Below are positions 26,480 to 34,183 of a stretch of DNA of 50,593 nt, in pieces. Numbering within the stretch: position 1 is the first letter of the stretch; each line of letters begins with the position of its first letter. The position numbers and the translations under genes are program-made. The stretch comes from Roseburia sp. (GTDB taxonomy: Bacteria > Bacillota > Clostridia > Lachnospirales > Lachnospiraceae): NCBI GenBank assembly GCA_017549185.1, contig JAFYVJ010000040.1, forward strand, positions 1 through 50,593, in the 5' to 3' direction. The notes beneath the pieces were generated by a model. It made no database searches, was not told the DNA's origin, and saw only the letters and a program-made list of their open reading frames with translations.

Positions 26480-26631
26480 TAACTATTCAGAGCACCATTC
26501 GCAAAATCGCCTCTTTGAGGCTTTGCTTTTGCTCATGTTGGCTTCTCGCCAAAGAAATTTTATAAAAAGCATTTGTTTCAGCAAGCTGAACATCTGCTTT
26601 TTATAAAAATTGCCTTGGCTCTGAATAGTTA
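26480..26631 (-). repeat. Modular palindromic element (152 bp, long form)
   Basis: The ends TAACTATTCAGAGC and GCTCTGAATAGTTA are perfect 14-bp inverted repeats. Read on the minus strand the order is end, a long hairpin (ATTTTTATAAAAAGCA with TGCTTTTTATAAAAT, tipped by GTTCAGC/GCTGAAAC), a linker with GGCGAGAAGCCAACATGAG, a second small hairpin and the other end. The linker and tail align with the elements at 29223 and 35554. It is the only copy read on this strand. Confidence 0.7.
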
Positions 26632-26729
26632 CAAAAAAAGATTGATTTTTTTGGGACAGATAGCTATTATGATATTATTATATGATTCGGTAATATCGAG
26701 GAAATTAATAATTAATTTGGAGGAAAGTT

Positions 26730-28121
26730 ATGGATTTGGTAAATGTAAGAGACTTGTTCCGTAACCAGGAACAGTACGCAGATCAGGTAGTTACAATTGG
26801 CGGATGGGTTAGAAATATTCGTAATTCTAAGAATTTTGGTTTTATCGTTGTGAATGATGGAACATTCTTTGAACCTGTACAGGTAGTATATTCTGACGTA
26901 CTCTCCAATTTTGAAGAAGTAGAGAAATTAAACGTTGGTGCAGCGATTATCGTAACAGGACGAGTTGTACCTACACCGGGCTCTAAGCAGCCATTTGAGA
27001 TTCAGGCAGAGGCAGTAGAAGTAGAAGGACCATCTACACCTGATTATCCATTACAGAAGAAAAAACATACATTTGAATATTTAAGAACTATTTCACACTT
27101 AAGAGCAAGAACCAATACATTTGAAGCTGTATTCCGTGTTCGTTCTTTATGTGCATATGCAATTCACAAATTCTTCCAGGAGAGAGATTTTGTATATGTT
27201 CATACACCACTTATCACCGGTAGTGACTGTGAAGGTGCAGGTGAAATGTTCCAGGTTACTACATTGGATTTAGCAAATGTTCCAATGACAGAAGATGGCA
27301 AAGTTGATTTCAAACAGGATTTCTTCAATAAGCCAACCAACCTTACAGTAAGTGGTCAGCTTAATGGTGAAACTTATGCGATGGCATTTAAGAATATTTA
27401 CACATTTGGGCCAACCTTCCGTGCAGAGAATTCTAATACCACACGTCATGCGGCAGAGTTCTGGATGATTGAGCCGGAAATCGCATTTGCTGATTTACAG
27501 GATAATATGATGCTTGCTGAAAGCATGTTAAAATACGTGATTAACTATGTATTAGAGAATGCTCCAGAAGAGATGGCATTCTTCAATAACTTTATTGATA
27601 AAGGTTTATTAGAGCGTCTTCATAATGTAGCAAACTCTGATTTTGCTAGAGTAACTTATACAGAAGCTATTGATATTTTATCTAAGAACAACGATAAATT
27701 CGATTACAAGGTATCATGGGGCTGTGATTTACAGACAGAGCATGAGCGTTACTTAACAGAGCAGGTATTTAAACGTCCTGTTTTCGTGACAGATTATCCA
27801 AAGGATATCAAAGCTTTCTATATGAAGTTGAATGAAGATGGCAAGACAGTAGCAGCAGTAGACTGTTTAGTACCAGGCATCGGTGAAATCATCGGTGGTA
27901 GCCAGAGAGAGGATGATTACGATAAACTCCTCGCTCGTATTCAGGAAATGGGATTAAAGGAAGAAGATTATGACTTCTATTTAGATCTTCGTAAATACGG
28001 TTCTGCAAGACATGCAGGATTTGGTCTTGGTTTTGAACGTTGCGTTATGTATTTAACAGGTATGACAAATATTCGTGACGTTATTCCATTCCCACGTACT
28101 GTAAACAACTGCGAATTGTAA
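26730..28121 (+). CDS. asnS: Asparagine--tRNA ligase
   Basis: A class II aminoacyl-tRNA synthetase of 463 residues. The N-terminal OB-fold anticodon domain starts [20 protein letters not shown]. Class II motif 2 is [21 protein letters not shown] and motif 3 is [20 protein letters not shown] near the C-terminus, with the usual [10 protein letters not shown] ending. GGAGG lies 6 nt before the ATG. I found no T-box leader; a palindromic element occupies the upstream region instead. The last 12 codons are copied in inverted orientation about 150 bp downstream. Confidence 0.96.
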   Translation: MDLVNVRDLFRNQEQYADQVVTIGGWVRNIRNSKNFGFIVVNDGTFFEPVQVVYSDVLSNFEEVEKLNVGAAIIVTGRVVPTPGSKQPFEIQAEAVEVEGPSTPDYPLQKKKHTFEYLRTISHLRARTNTFEAVFRVRSLCAYAIHKFFQERDFVYVHTPLITGSDCEGAGEMFQVTTLDLANVPMTEDGKVDFKQDFFNKPTNLTVSGQLNGETYAMAFKNIYTFGPTFRAENSNTTRHAAEFWMIEPEIAFADLQDNMMLAESMLKYVINYVLENAPEEMAFFNNFIDKGLLERLHNVANSDFARVTYTEAIDILSKNNDKFDYKVSWGCDLQTEHERYLTEQVFKRPVFVTDYPKDIKAFYMKLNEDGKTVAAVDCLVPGIGEIIGGSQREDDYDKLLARIQEMGLKEEDYDFYLDLRKYGSARHAGFGLGFERCVMYLTGMTNIRDVIPFPRTVNNCEL

Positions 28122-28309
28122 AATTTGTATATTATATATTTTGAAATAAGCGGAAGCGTGGTTATTGTAGAATAAGCATCTTAATACTACAAACGAAAGT
28201 TTGTGGTATTAAGATGTCTGTTTTACAATAACCACGCTTCTGCTTATTTCTAAAAAAATAGAATACACGAATCTTACAATTCGCAGTTATTTACGGTACG
28301 TGGGAGTGG
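28086..28309. repeat. 224-nt foldback: asnS 3' end and its inverted copy around a GAAA loop
   Basis: The left arm starts 36 nt before the end of asnS. The right arm ends at 28309. The arms meet at a GAAA tetraloop (28195-28198) within ACAAAC-GAAA-GTTTGT. The 36-nt asnS tail matches the inverted copy at 33 positions; the inner AAATAAGCGGAAGCGTGG stem also matches, with one G-T pair. The arms between are similar but more diverged. No typical T-run follows, so it is not an ordinary terminator, though the inner stem could stall or stabilise transcripts. Confidence 0.85.
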
Positions 28310-28346
28310 AAAATTTTAAAAAATTCTTAAGATGAAAAAAAGGTGC

Positions 28347-28402
28347 TTGACAAATCATTGATTTTATAAGACAATCACTTAGCAATATTGCTTGTATACA
28401 AG
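28347..28402 (+). promoter_or_regulatory. TTGACA box and paired 12-bp palindromes
   Basis: TTGACA (28347-28352) is a perfect -35 box, with a poor -10 (GACAAT) 17 bp later. Just downstream are two perfect palindromes overlapping by two bases, AGCAATATTGCT (28381-28392) and CTTGTATACAAG (28391-28402). They could be operators for the downstream lipoprotein operon; this is inference. Confidence 0.3.
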
Positions 28403-28470
28403 TTTTGAATAACTATTCCTACAGTAGCTAATTATTTGTGATATGTTGCGTAGGAAAATGATTCAAAACT
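28401..28470 (+). repeat. Modular palindromic element (degenerate half copy)
   Basis: AGTTTTGAAT and ATTCAAAACT enclose a core beginning TAACTATTC. The hairpin-1 region and the GTAGGAAAATGATTCA linker align with the element at 37348. The second hairpin and tail are absent. Confidence 0.55.
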
Positions 28471-28529
28471 GGTAATACTGGTAATACTTTGTAAATGAGT
28501 GCGAGTTACTGCATTTTAAAAAGCAGTAT

Positions 28530-28537
28530 GCTATAAT
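28530..28537 (+). promoter_or_regulatory. Extended -10 promoter of the lipoprotein gene
   Basis: TGC directly precedes TATAAT (28532-28537), which forms an extended -10. No good -35 is seen. The small inverted repeat ACTGC/GCAGT lies just upstream (about 28508-28527). Confidence 0.45.
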
Positions 28538-28584
28538 AGCCAAGTCGACAAATTTAGTTTATTGAAAACAAGGAGAAAAATATT

Positions 28585-29196
28585 ATGAAAAAAGCTTTAT
28601 TATTTTTATTAACAGGTATTATGGTTGTTGGAACTATGACAGCATGTGGTTCTAAGGATAATGCAGGTGCAAACACAGAAGTTAATACAGAGGTAAATAC
28701 AGAAGCTGTTGTAGACACAGAAGTAGTTGTAGATACAGAAGAGTTTGTAGAAGACGAAGTAGTAGAAGCAAGTGAATTAGAAGGAATCGTAAATTCTATT
28801 TACGAAAATCATGCACCAATCGAGTTAATGCTTGGAACAATTCCTGTAAATGTAGCAGATGTGGATGATTTAACATACAACACAGGTTTAACAAGCGGTG
28901 AAAAACTTGTAGAGGCAGTTCGTTCTGAAACAATGATGGGTTCACAGGCTTACTCTTTAGTAGTTGTAAAAGTAGCTGATGCTGCTGATGCACAGGCTGT
29001 AGCTGATGAAATGTACGATAACATTGACCAGCGTAAATGGATCTGTGTAGAAGCTGGTGACAAAATGGTGGCTACATTTGGTGACATCGTTATGTTAATG
29101 ATGGTTGACGTAGAATACGCAGACGCTGTAACAGCACAGAGTATTGTAGATGCGTTTGCAGCTGCTTGTGGTGCAGAACTTGATTACGTTCGCTAA
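28585..29196 (+). CDS. Lipoprotein with Thr/Glu-rich linker (DUF4358-like)
   Basis: A 203-residue lipoprotein. The signal peptide ends MTAC, with Cys21 the lipid anchor. The linker repeats NTEVNTEVNTEAVVDTEV, similar in style to the lipoprotein at 8285. The C-terminal domain (about 70-203) has YNTGLTSGEKLVEAVRSE, GSQAYSLVVVKV, an ADAQAVADEMYDNIDQRKW helix and GDIVMLMMVDVEYADAV. This resembles the DUF4358 family, often encoded beside MBOAT acyltransferases, which is the case here. The family assignment is from memory and moderate. AAGGAG precedes the ATG. Confidence 0.7.
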   Translation: MKKALLFLLTGIMVVGTMTACGSKDNAGANTEVNTEVNTEAVVDTEVVVDTEEFVEDEVVEASELEGIVNSIYENHAPIELMLGTIPVNVADVDDLTYNTGLTSGEKLVEAVRSETMMGSQAYSLVVVKVADAADAQAVADEMYDNIDQRKWICVEAGDKMVATFGDIVMLMMVDVEYADAVTAQSIVDAFAAACGAELDYVR

Positions 29197-29222
29197 TGAA
29201 AGTTCATGTAAATGGAAATGAA

Positions 29223-29355
29223 GTAATTGTTCAGGACAGCTCAAAACACTTGCTGTTTTGAGCGTAAGAACATGATTCAGGAGTGCAAAAATCCCATTGC
29301 GAAGCAATTTTTTATGGATTTTTGTATCGTAATTATGAAGGTACTGAATAATTAC
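29223..29355 (+). repeat. Modular palindromic element (133 bp, full form, copy A)
   Basis: The ends are GTAATTGTTCAG and CTGAATAATTAC. Hairpin 1 is GCTCAAAACA-cttgc-TGTTTTGAGC. The linker is GTAAGAACATGATTCAGGAG. Hairpin 2 is AAATCCCATTGC-gaa-GCAAT with an outer GGATTTTT arm. The tail is ATCGTAATTATGAAGGTACT. It has exactly the same length and module order as the element at 35554, but different stem sequences. Confidence 0.85.
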
Positions 29356-29365
29356 GAAATGAGAA

Positions 29366-29436
29366 GGATGAGGCTGACCCGCCACTATGACTGATGAAGA
29401 AAGCATGGTTTTGGGGCAGCCTCTTTGTTTGGGAGG
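29366..29436 (+). promoter_or_regulatory. Leader hairpin before the MBOAT gene
   Basis: GAGGCTGACCC (about 29368) and GGGGCAGCCTC (about 29412) form a G+C-rich stem enclosing about 33 nt, ending just before the GGGAGG ribosome site. It could be a terminator of the upstream gene or an attenuator; only a short interrupted T stretch follows. I do not recognise a riboswitch class. Confidence 0.4.
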
Positions 29437-29443
29437 AATTTGT

Positions 29444-30868
29444 ATGCTGTTTTCCAGTATCTTATTTTTATATTATTTTCTTCCGGTAGTAATGCTGCTT
29501 TATTTTGCAGTTCCCAAAAAGTTAAAAAATACAATATTGTTTTTGGCGAGCATGTTTTTTTATTTTTGGGGAGAACCGAAATATAGTCTGTTGATGGTGG
29601 TATCTATATTGACAGGTTATGTGGGAGGTATTGTCGTTGGAAGAATGCAGGAATTAGAAAAAAATGTTTTTGCTAAGATTGTAATGGTAGTTACAGTTGC
29701 TGTTTTACTTGGTTTTCTGGCGATATTTAAATACATTGATTTTGGTATATCTACTGTAAACGGGCTAGTAGGAAGTGCGATTCCATTGGTAAAACTTGCA
29801 CTTCCAATCGGTATTAGTTTTTATACTTTTCAGATTTTAAGTTATGTGGTAGATGTCTATCGCAAAGATGTAGAGGTTGAAAAAAATATTATTAATTTTG
29901 GGGCGTATGTAGTAATGTTTCCGCAGCTGATTGCGGGACCTATTGTAAGATTTTCTACGGTTCAGCAGGAGATGAGAGAGCGCACGATTGCTGTAGATAA
30001 GATTGCAAAAGGCATAGGCCGTTTTGTGATGGGGTTATCAAAAAAGGTACTAATTGCAGATTTGCTGGGTGAGTTTGTGGCAGCGATGGATTTGGCACCG
30101 AAGAATAGTGCGTTTCTATTGTGGATGGTGGCACTTGCTTATGCGATGCAGATTTATTTCGATTTTTCAGGATATAGCGATATGGCCATTGGTTTGGGGC
30201 TGATGCTGGGCTTTCATTTTCCAGAGAATTTCGATTATCCGTATATATCTAGAAGTATTACAGAATTTTGGCGTAGATGGCACATGACATTAGGTGGCTG
30301 GTTTAGGGATTATGTTTATATTCCTTTGGGCGGTAACCGAGTAAGTATGTTTAGATGGATACGGAATGTATTTGTAGTATGGTTTTTAAGCGGACTTTGG
30401 CATGGGGCAAGCTGGAATTTTGTTCTGTGGGGAGTATATTTCGGCATTATATTGGCATTAGAAAAACTGTTTTTAAAGAGTCTGTTGGAGCGTTTGCCGA
30501 AAGTATTACAGCATTTGTATGCAATTATTCTGGTTGTAATAAGTTTTGTGATTTTCAGACTAGAGAGCATAAAAGCAGCAGGAACTTTTCTTGCGGGAAT
30601 GTTTGGATTTGGTTTAGAGAAAACTACAGATACGGTAGGTATTTCTCTTGGCATGTATCAGTTTAGGAATTATGTCTTTTTAATTGGTGTGTCAGTAGTG
30701 ATTGCACTGGGAATCCCGAAATGGATTTTGGGAAAAATAACAGAAAAAACATGGGGAGTGACGTTAAAAAACATAGTAGCACCGGTTGTATATCTAGTGC
30801 TGATGCTAGTGGTTACAGCATTTTTAATACAGAGCTCTGTGCACCCATTTTTATATTTTAGGTTTTAA
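29444..30868 (+). CDS. MBOAT family O-acyltransferase (AlgI/DltB-like)
   Basis: A multi-pass membrane enzyme of about 474 residues with roughly 11 TM helices. It moves acyl groups, usually acetate, to an extracellular polysaccharide. The family motifs are FPQLIAGPIVRFSTVQQEM, YFDFSGYSDMAIGLGLMLG, SITEFWRRWHMTLGGWFRDY and the active-site His segment SGLWHGASWNFVLWG. The start was moved to 29444, where GGGAGG lies 7 nt upstream and the protein begins MLFSSILFLYYFLPVV as typical AlgI relatives do. The next gene, a DHHW protein, is the usual extracellular partner. Confidence 0.93.
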   Translation: MLFSSILFLYYFLPVVMLLYFAVPKKLKNTILFLASMFFYFWGEPKYSLLMVVSILTGYVGGIVVGRMQELEKNVFAKIVMVVTVAVLLGFLAIFKYIDFGISTVNGLVGSAIPLVKLALPIGISFYTFQILSYVVDVYRKDVEVEKNIINFGAYVVMFPQLIAGPIVRFSTVQQEMRERTIAVDKIAKGIGRFVMGLSKKVLIADLLGEFVAAMDLAPKNSAFLLWMVALAYAMQIYFDFSGYSDMAIGLGLMLGFHFPENFDYPYISRSITEFWRRWHMTLGGWFRDYVYIPLGGNRVSMFRWIRNVFVVWFLSGLWHGASWNFVLWGVYFGIILALEKLFLKSLLERLPKVLQHLYAIILVVISFVIFRLESIKAAGTFLAGMFGFGLEKTTDTVGISLGMYQFRNYVFLIGVSVVIALGIPKWILGKITEKTWGVTLKNIVAPVVYLVLMLVVTAFLIQSSVHPFLYFRF

Positions 30869-30886
30869 GCAGGAAAGGAGAATGTT

Positions 30887-32002
30887 ATGCAGAAAAGTTG
30901 GAGTCATAGAATGTATAGCGGGGTAGTTGTATGTAGTTTTTTCCTTTTACTGACAGGGTTTGCTATTGCTGCGATTGGGACACCGGACAAAGAAATCTCT
31001 AAATCGGAACGCAGGTATTATGCACAGATGCCAGAGTGGTCGTTAGCAAATGTAATGGATGGAAGCTATATGCGGGATATGGAAGATTATTTGCTGGATC
31101 AGTTTGTTGGACGAGATTCATTTAGAATAGCAAAAACAGAGATTGAAACATCCTTTTTTGGAAAAAAAGATGCGAATAATTATGTAAAAGTGGATGATAT
31201 ACTGTTTGAACTGGATTATGATTGGAGTAAAAAGCAGGTAAGTAAAACAGCAGAGGAGTTTGCAAAATTGCAGAAATTGCATTTTTCAGATGTACAGGTA
31301 TACTATGCAGTAATTCCAGATAAATCATCTTTTTTATCCGAGGAAGAATATCCGGTAGGAAATGGTGGATTTATTTTGACTCAGTTAAAGGAACATTTGA
31401 AAGAGGCATCTTATATTGATTTATATCCATATCTGTCGCTTCAGGATTATTATAAGACGGATTTGCATTGGAAACAGGAGTCTATTTTAGATGTAGCAGA
31501 AGTACTGCTTAGTCAGATGAGAGGCACGGAATGGAACAGAGATAATTATACAGAGACACTAATTACATCTGAGTTTTTTGGTGCTTATGCAGGTGCTGCG
31601 GCGTATCAGACCACACCGGATGAACTTTATGGGTTAACAAGTGAGGTAATAGAAAATGCAGTAGTTTATGATTTTGAGAGTAATAAAGAGACTTCTGTTT
31701 ATGCACCGGAAAAAATTGATGGAACGGATGCGTATGATTATTACCTTTGGGGAGCAAGAGCCCTTTTGACAATGGAGAATCCATTATGTGAGAATGGGAA
31801 GAAATTATTATTATTCCGAGATTCTTTTGGGAGCAGTATAGCACCATTGCTCCTAGAGGGATATGAAGAAATTACATTAGTTGATTTGCGTTATATGAAG
31901 GCGGATTATCTGCCACAACTTTTAGAACTTAGCGAGTACCACGATGTCTTATTTTTATATAGTGAAAATATTTTAAGAAATAGCGGAAGCTTAAAGTTTT
32001 AA
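30887..32002 (+). CDS. DHHW/AlgX-like SGNH-type protein, partner of MBOAT
   Basis: 371 residues with one N-terminal TM anchor (about 11-31) and an extracytoplasmic SGNH-like domain. The catalytic motifs are DLHW (192-195; Asp and His) and RDSFGSS with Ser313. The N-terminal EISKSERRYYAQMPEWSLAN fits AlgX/AlgJ/DHHW proteins that accept an acyl group from the MBOAT protein and pass it to a polysaccharide. It starts 18 nt after the MBOAT stop with AGGAG, so the two form an operon. The polysaccharide target is not encoded nearby. Confidence 0.88.
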   Translation: MQKSWSHRMYSGVVVCSFFLLLTGFAIAAIGTPDKEISKSERRYYAQMPEWSLANVMDGSYMRDMEDYLLDQFVGRDSFRIAKTEIETSFFGKKDANNYVKVDDILFELDYDWSKKQVSKTAEEFAKLQKLHFSDVQVYYAVIPDKSSFLSEEEYPVGNGGFILTQLKEHLKEASYIDLYPYLSLQDYYKTDLHWKQESILDVAEVLLSQMRGTEWNRDNYTETLITSEFFGAYAGAAAYQTTPDELYGLTSEVIENAVVYDFESNKETSVYAPEKIDGTDAYDYYLWGARALLTMENPLCENGKKLLLFRDSFGSSIAPLLLEGYEEITLVDLRYMKADYLPQLLELSEYHDVLFLYSENILRNSGSLKF

Positions 32003-32067
32003 GATAAAGAGACGGTTGAAAATAAATTCTTTGTCGTGTCATCTTTTTTGGGAGGAGTATTTTCTAG

Positions 32068-32100
32068 ATTACTGTTTACGAGGTACGGGTGAACAGTAAC
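32068..32100. repeat. Short palindromic element (33 bp, TIR-only form)
   Basis: ATTACTGTTTAC and GTGAACAGTAAC are complementary arms with a GAGGTACGG-type spacer. It is nearly identical to the element at 13670-13702. Confidence 0.7.
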
Positions 32101-32140
32101 TTTTCTAGCAGGCTGAATGGGAAAAGTCTTATATCAGGAC

Positions 32141-32169
32141 TTGAAAAATTACGAAAGTATTAGTATAAT
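32141..32169 (+). promoter_or_regulatory. Sigma-A promoter of the FapA-like gene
   Basis: TTGAAA (32141-32146), a 17-bp spacer and TATAAT (32164-32169), about 44 bp before the start codon. Confidence 0.75.
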
Positions 32170-32212
32170 TAAACTAGTGGAGACTATAATTACGGTGTAT
32201 TAGGAGAAGTAT

Positions 32213-33598
32213 ATGGCAGAAAGTACAAGACCGAATGCATTCGTTCAGACTAGTAATAGTGAGATGGAAGCGTATTTGCAGGTTCCTACTCCAGAGAACG
32301 AAGAGAATTATACAATAGGATATTTAGAAACTTTGCTAGAACAGTATGGAATACGTCATGGCATAAAAAAGGATACCTTAAAGAATATTATTGATGGAGA
32401 AATTTATAATCAGCCTATTTTGGTTGCGACAGGTACTCCAGCAGTAGATGGTATAGATGGTCATTATGAATTTAATTTTAAAACGCAAAAAGATACTAAA
32501 CCACAGATGAAAGAGGATGGTTCTGTAGATTATTGGTCTGTAAACAGTATTCAGTCTGTGGTGGCTGGTGACGTAATTGCAAAGTATCATCCACCGATAC
32601 AAGGAAAAGATGGTATCAATGTACGTGGAGTTAGTGTATTAGCAAAGCGTGGCAAGGATCAGCCTATGCTAAAAGGAAAAGGATTCCTTAGAAGTGAAGA
32701 TGGCAGTACTTATACAGCAGAAGTCGATGGTAAGATAGAGATGCAAGGTGACCGTATTATGGTCTTAGCTATTCACGAAGTTGCCGGAGATGCAGATATT
32801 TCTACGGGTAACATCGATTTCAGGGGAGATGTTGTAGTTCATGGTAATGTAGAGAATGGTATTGTCATTAATGCTACTGGTTCTATTACTATCGATGGCA
32901 CAGTAGAAGCTTGCACATTAAATGCAGGTAAAGATATTATTTTACGTCGAGGTATGTTAGGTGGTCATAAAGCATCTGTTAAGACGAAAGGTAATATTTT
33001 TGCAAAATTCTTCGAGAATACAACCATTGAAGCAGATGGCAATATACAGGCAGATGTACTGATGAATTGCGATGTAGATTGTAAAGGAAAGATCATCTTA
33101 GGTGGACGCCGTGCTAGTATAATCGGCGGTGAAGTCCATGCAATTGAAGGATTCGAAGTTATGAATCTTGGCAATGATGCAGAGACTAAGACATATATTT
33201 ATGCCGGTGCAGAGCCGGATATGCATACCAATATTGCGATGTTAGAGAAAAAAGTTAGTGAACTGCGGGAAGAACTTTCAAAAGTCGAGCATGGTATAGA
33301 ACAGTTTAAGACTCTTGAACGCGAGAAAAATATAAGTTATGCAAATGACCCAAGACGCATGGCACTGCTTCGTATTCGTATTAGAAATAATGCAGCAATT
33401 GCAGAGGCTGAAACAGAACTTTACAGATTGCAGGAGTTAATGTCCCGTTCTGTAGGAGCTTCGATAAAGGTATTGAATATGGTGCACCCAGGGGTTCGCA
33501 TTAATATCGGTATTGAGAGAATGAAGATTCAGAATGAGGCGACTAATGTGGAGTTTTATTTATTAGAGAATAAGATTCGTACGAAGCCTGCAAGCTAA
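32213..33598 (+). CDS. FapA / DUF342 family protein
   Basis: The cytosolic protein has 461 residues. The N-terminal region (about 30-150) has GYLETLLEQYGIRHGIKKDT and VVAGDVIAKYHPPIQGKDGI, the FapA N-domain. The centre (about 190-330) is a repetitive right-handed beta-helix, GDVVVHGNVENGIVINATGS, then TIDGTVEACTLNAGKDIILR. The C-terminus is a coiled coil (about 340-420, LEKKVSELREELSKVEHGIE). Members are linked to cell-envelope, motility or c-di-GMP functions in different species; the role here is unknown. AGGAGA precedes the ATG, and a terminator follows. Confidence 0.88.
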   Translation: MAESTRPNAFVQTSNSEMEAYLQVPTPENEENYTIGYLETLLEQYGIRHGIKKDTLKNIIDGEIYNQPILVATGTPAVDGIDGHYEFNFKTQKDTKPQMKEDGSVDYWSVNSIQSVVAGDVIAKYHPPIQGKDGINVRGVSVLAKRGKDQPMLKGKGFLRSEDGSTYTAEVDGKIEMQGDRIMVLAIHEVAGDADISTGNIDFRGDVVVHGNVENGIVINATGSITIDGTVEACTLNAGKDIILRRGMLGGHKASVKTKGNIFAKFFENTTIEADGNIQADVLMNCDVDCKGKIILGGRRASIIGGEVHAIEGFEVMNLGNDAETKTYIYAGAEPDMHTNIAMLEKKVSELREELSKVEHGIEQFKTLEREKNISYANDPRRMALLRIRIRNNAAIAEAETELYRLQELMSRSVGASIKVLNMVHPGVRINIGIERMKIQNEATNVEFYLLENKIRTKPAS

Positions 33599-33662
33599 AT
33601 GTCAAAAAAACCGGAAATACGCGATTATTTTAGAAAAACTTAAAAGAAAAAAACTTGATTAT

Positions 33663-33704
33663 CTCACCACTATATTATAATATGCTAATGTAGTGGTGAT
33701 TTTA
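33663..33704 (+). terminator. Terminator after the FapA-like gene
   Basis: TCACCACTA (33663-33671) pairs perfectly with TAGTGGTGA (33691-33699), followed by TTTTAT. Confidence 0.7.
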
Positions 33705-33705
33705 T

Positions 33706-33914
33706 ATTATTCAGAGCCAAGGCAATTTTTATAAAAGAACATGTGATGCTTGCAGGAACGAGTTTAGTGTGAAAAATAAATTTTCACATGCAATTTTGTG
33801 CCTGTGGCCCAAAGTTTGCAGGTATAGGAAGGACATGGTTATTTTTATGAAAATTTTTGGGGGAGAAAACAAAGCGAGGAAGTATATATGCTTTGGAGCG
33901 TGGCTCTAAATAAT
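33706..33914 (+). repeat. Modular palindromic element (209 bp, diverged long form)
   Basis: The ends ATTATTCAGAGCC and GGCTCTAAATAAT are inverted with one mismatch. The first 28 nt (from ATTCAGAGCCAAGGC on) are identical to the reverse complement of one end of the element at 26480-26631. The interior differs, but a GGGGGAGAAAAC linker-like segment remains near the right end. It fills the gap between the FapA-like gene and the small gene. Confidence 0.65.
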
Positions 33915-33944
33915 TTTTGCATAGATAAAGGAGATTACAGAATT

Positions 33945-34088
33945 ATGATTAATTTTGAAGAGGAATTAAAGAATTTTAAACCGTCTCTTGAAGTGGAAGA
34001 AGCAGAACAGGCTATTTATAACCATGAATTGGTAGATATGACAGATATGATGCAGGAGATGCTTCACGAGATTAAACAGGGGATTTAA
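33945..34088 (+). CDS. 47-residue acidic protein, unknown
   Basis: A very small acidic helical protein beginning MINFEEELKNF and containing EVEEAEQAIYNHE and MTDMMQEMLHEI. A longer frame from 33888 exists, but its first codons lie inside the palindromic element. AAAGGAG is present 14 nt before 33945. The composition and ribosome site suggest a real product. It lies between the FapA-like and zinc-ribbon TPR genes, so a role with either is conceivable. No family recognised. Confidence 0.55.
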   Translation: MINFEEELKNFKPSLEVEEAEQAIYNHELVDMTDMMQEMLHEIKQGI

Positions 34089-34089
34089 G

Positions 34090-34150
34090 GTTACATTTCA
34101 CATACGCCAATCACTTGCTGATTGATGAGGCAGAACGTGTAAATAGTAAC
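34090..34150. repeat. Modular palindromic element (61 bp, one-hairpin form)
   Basis: GTTACATTTCAC at the left and GTGTAAATAGTAAC at the right are the inverted ends. Between them is hairpin 1, GCCAATCA-cttgc-TGATTG...GGC, with the same CACTTGCTG tip as the element at 29223. The linker and second hairpin are missing. Confidence 0.7.
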
Positions 34151-34183
34151 AATGTAAAGGACGATTAGAAAGGTTTCATAGAA

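Noticed and set aside
26475-26729. T-box leader for asnS
   Set aside because: No T-box sequence (GGGTGG-type) or specifier loop was found; the region is filled by a modular palindromic element.
28086-28309. Retron-like or group II intron-like origin of the asnS foldback
   Set aside because: No reverse transcriptase gene or msr/msd-type conserved sequence is present nearby, and the arms derive from the asnS coding end.
29366-29436. Riboswitch in the MBOAT leader
   Set aside because: A stable stem is present, but no conserved aptamer core of a known class could be recognised, so it is listed only as a leader hairpin.
30355-30666. Plus-strand frame of 103 codons inside the MBOAT gene
   Set aside because: It lies in another frame of a clear MBOAT coding sequence and has no ribosome site.
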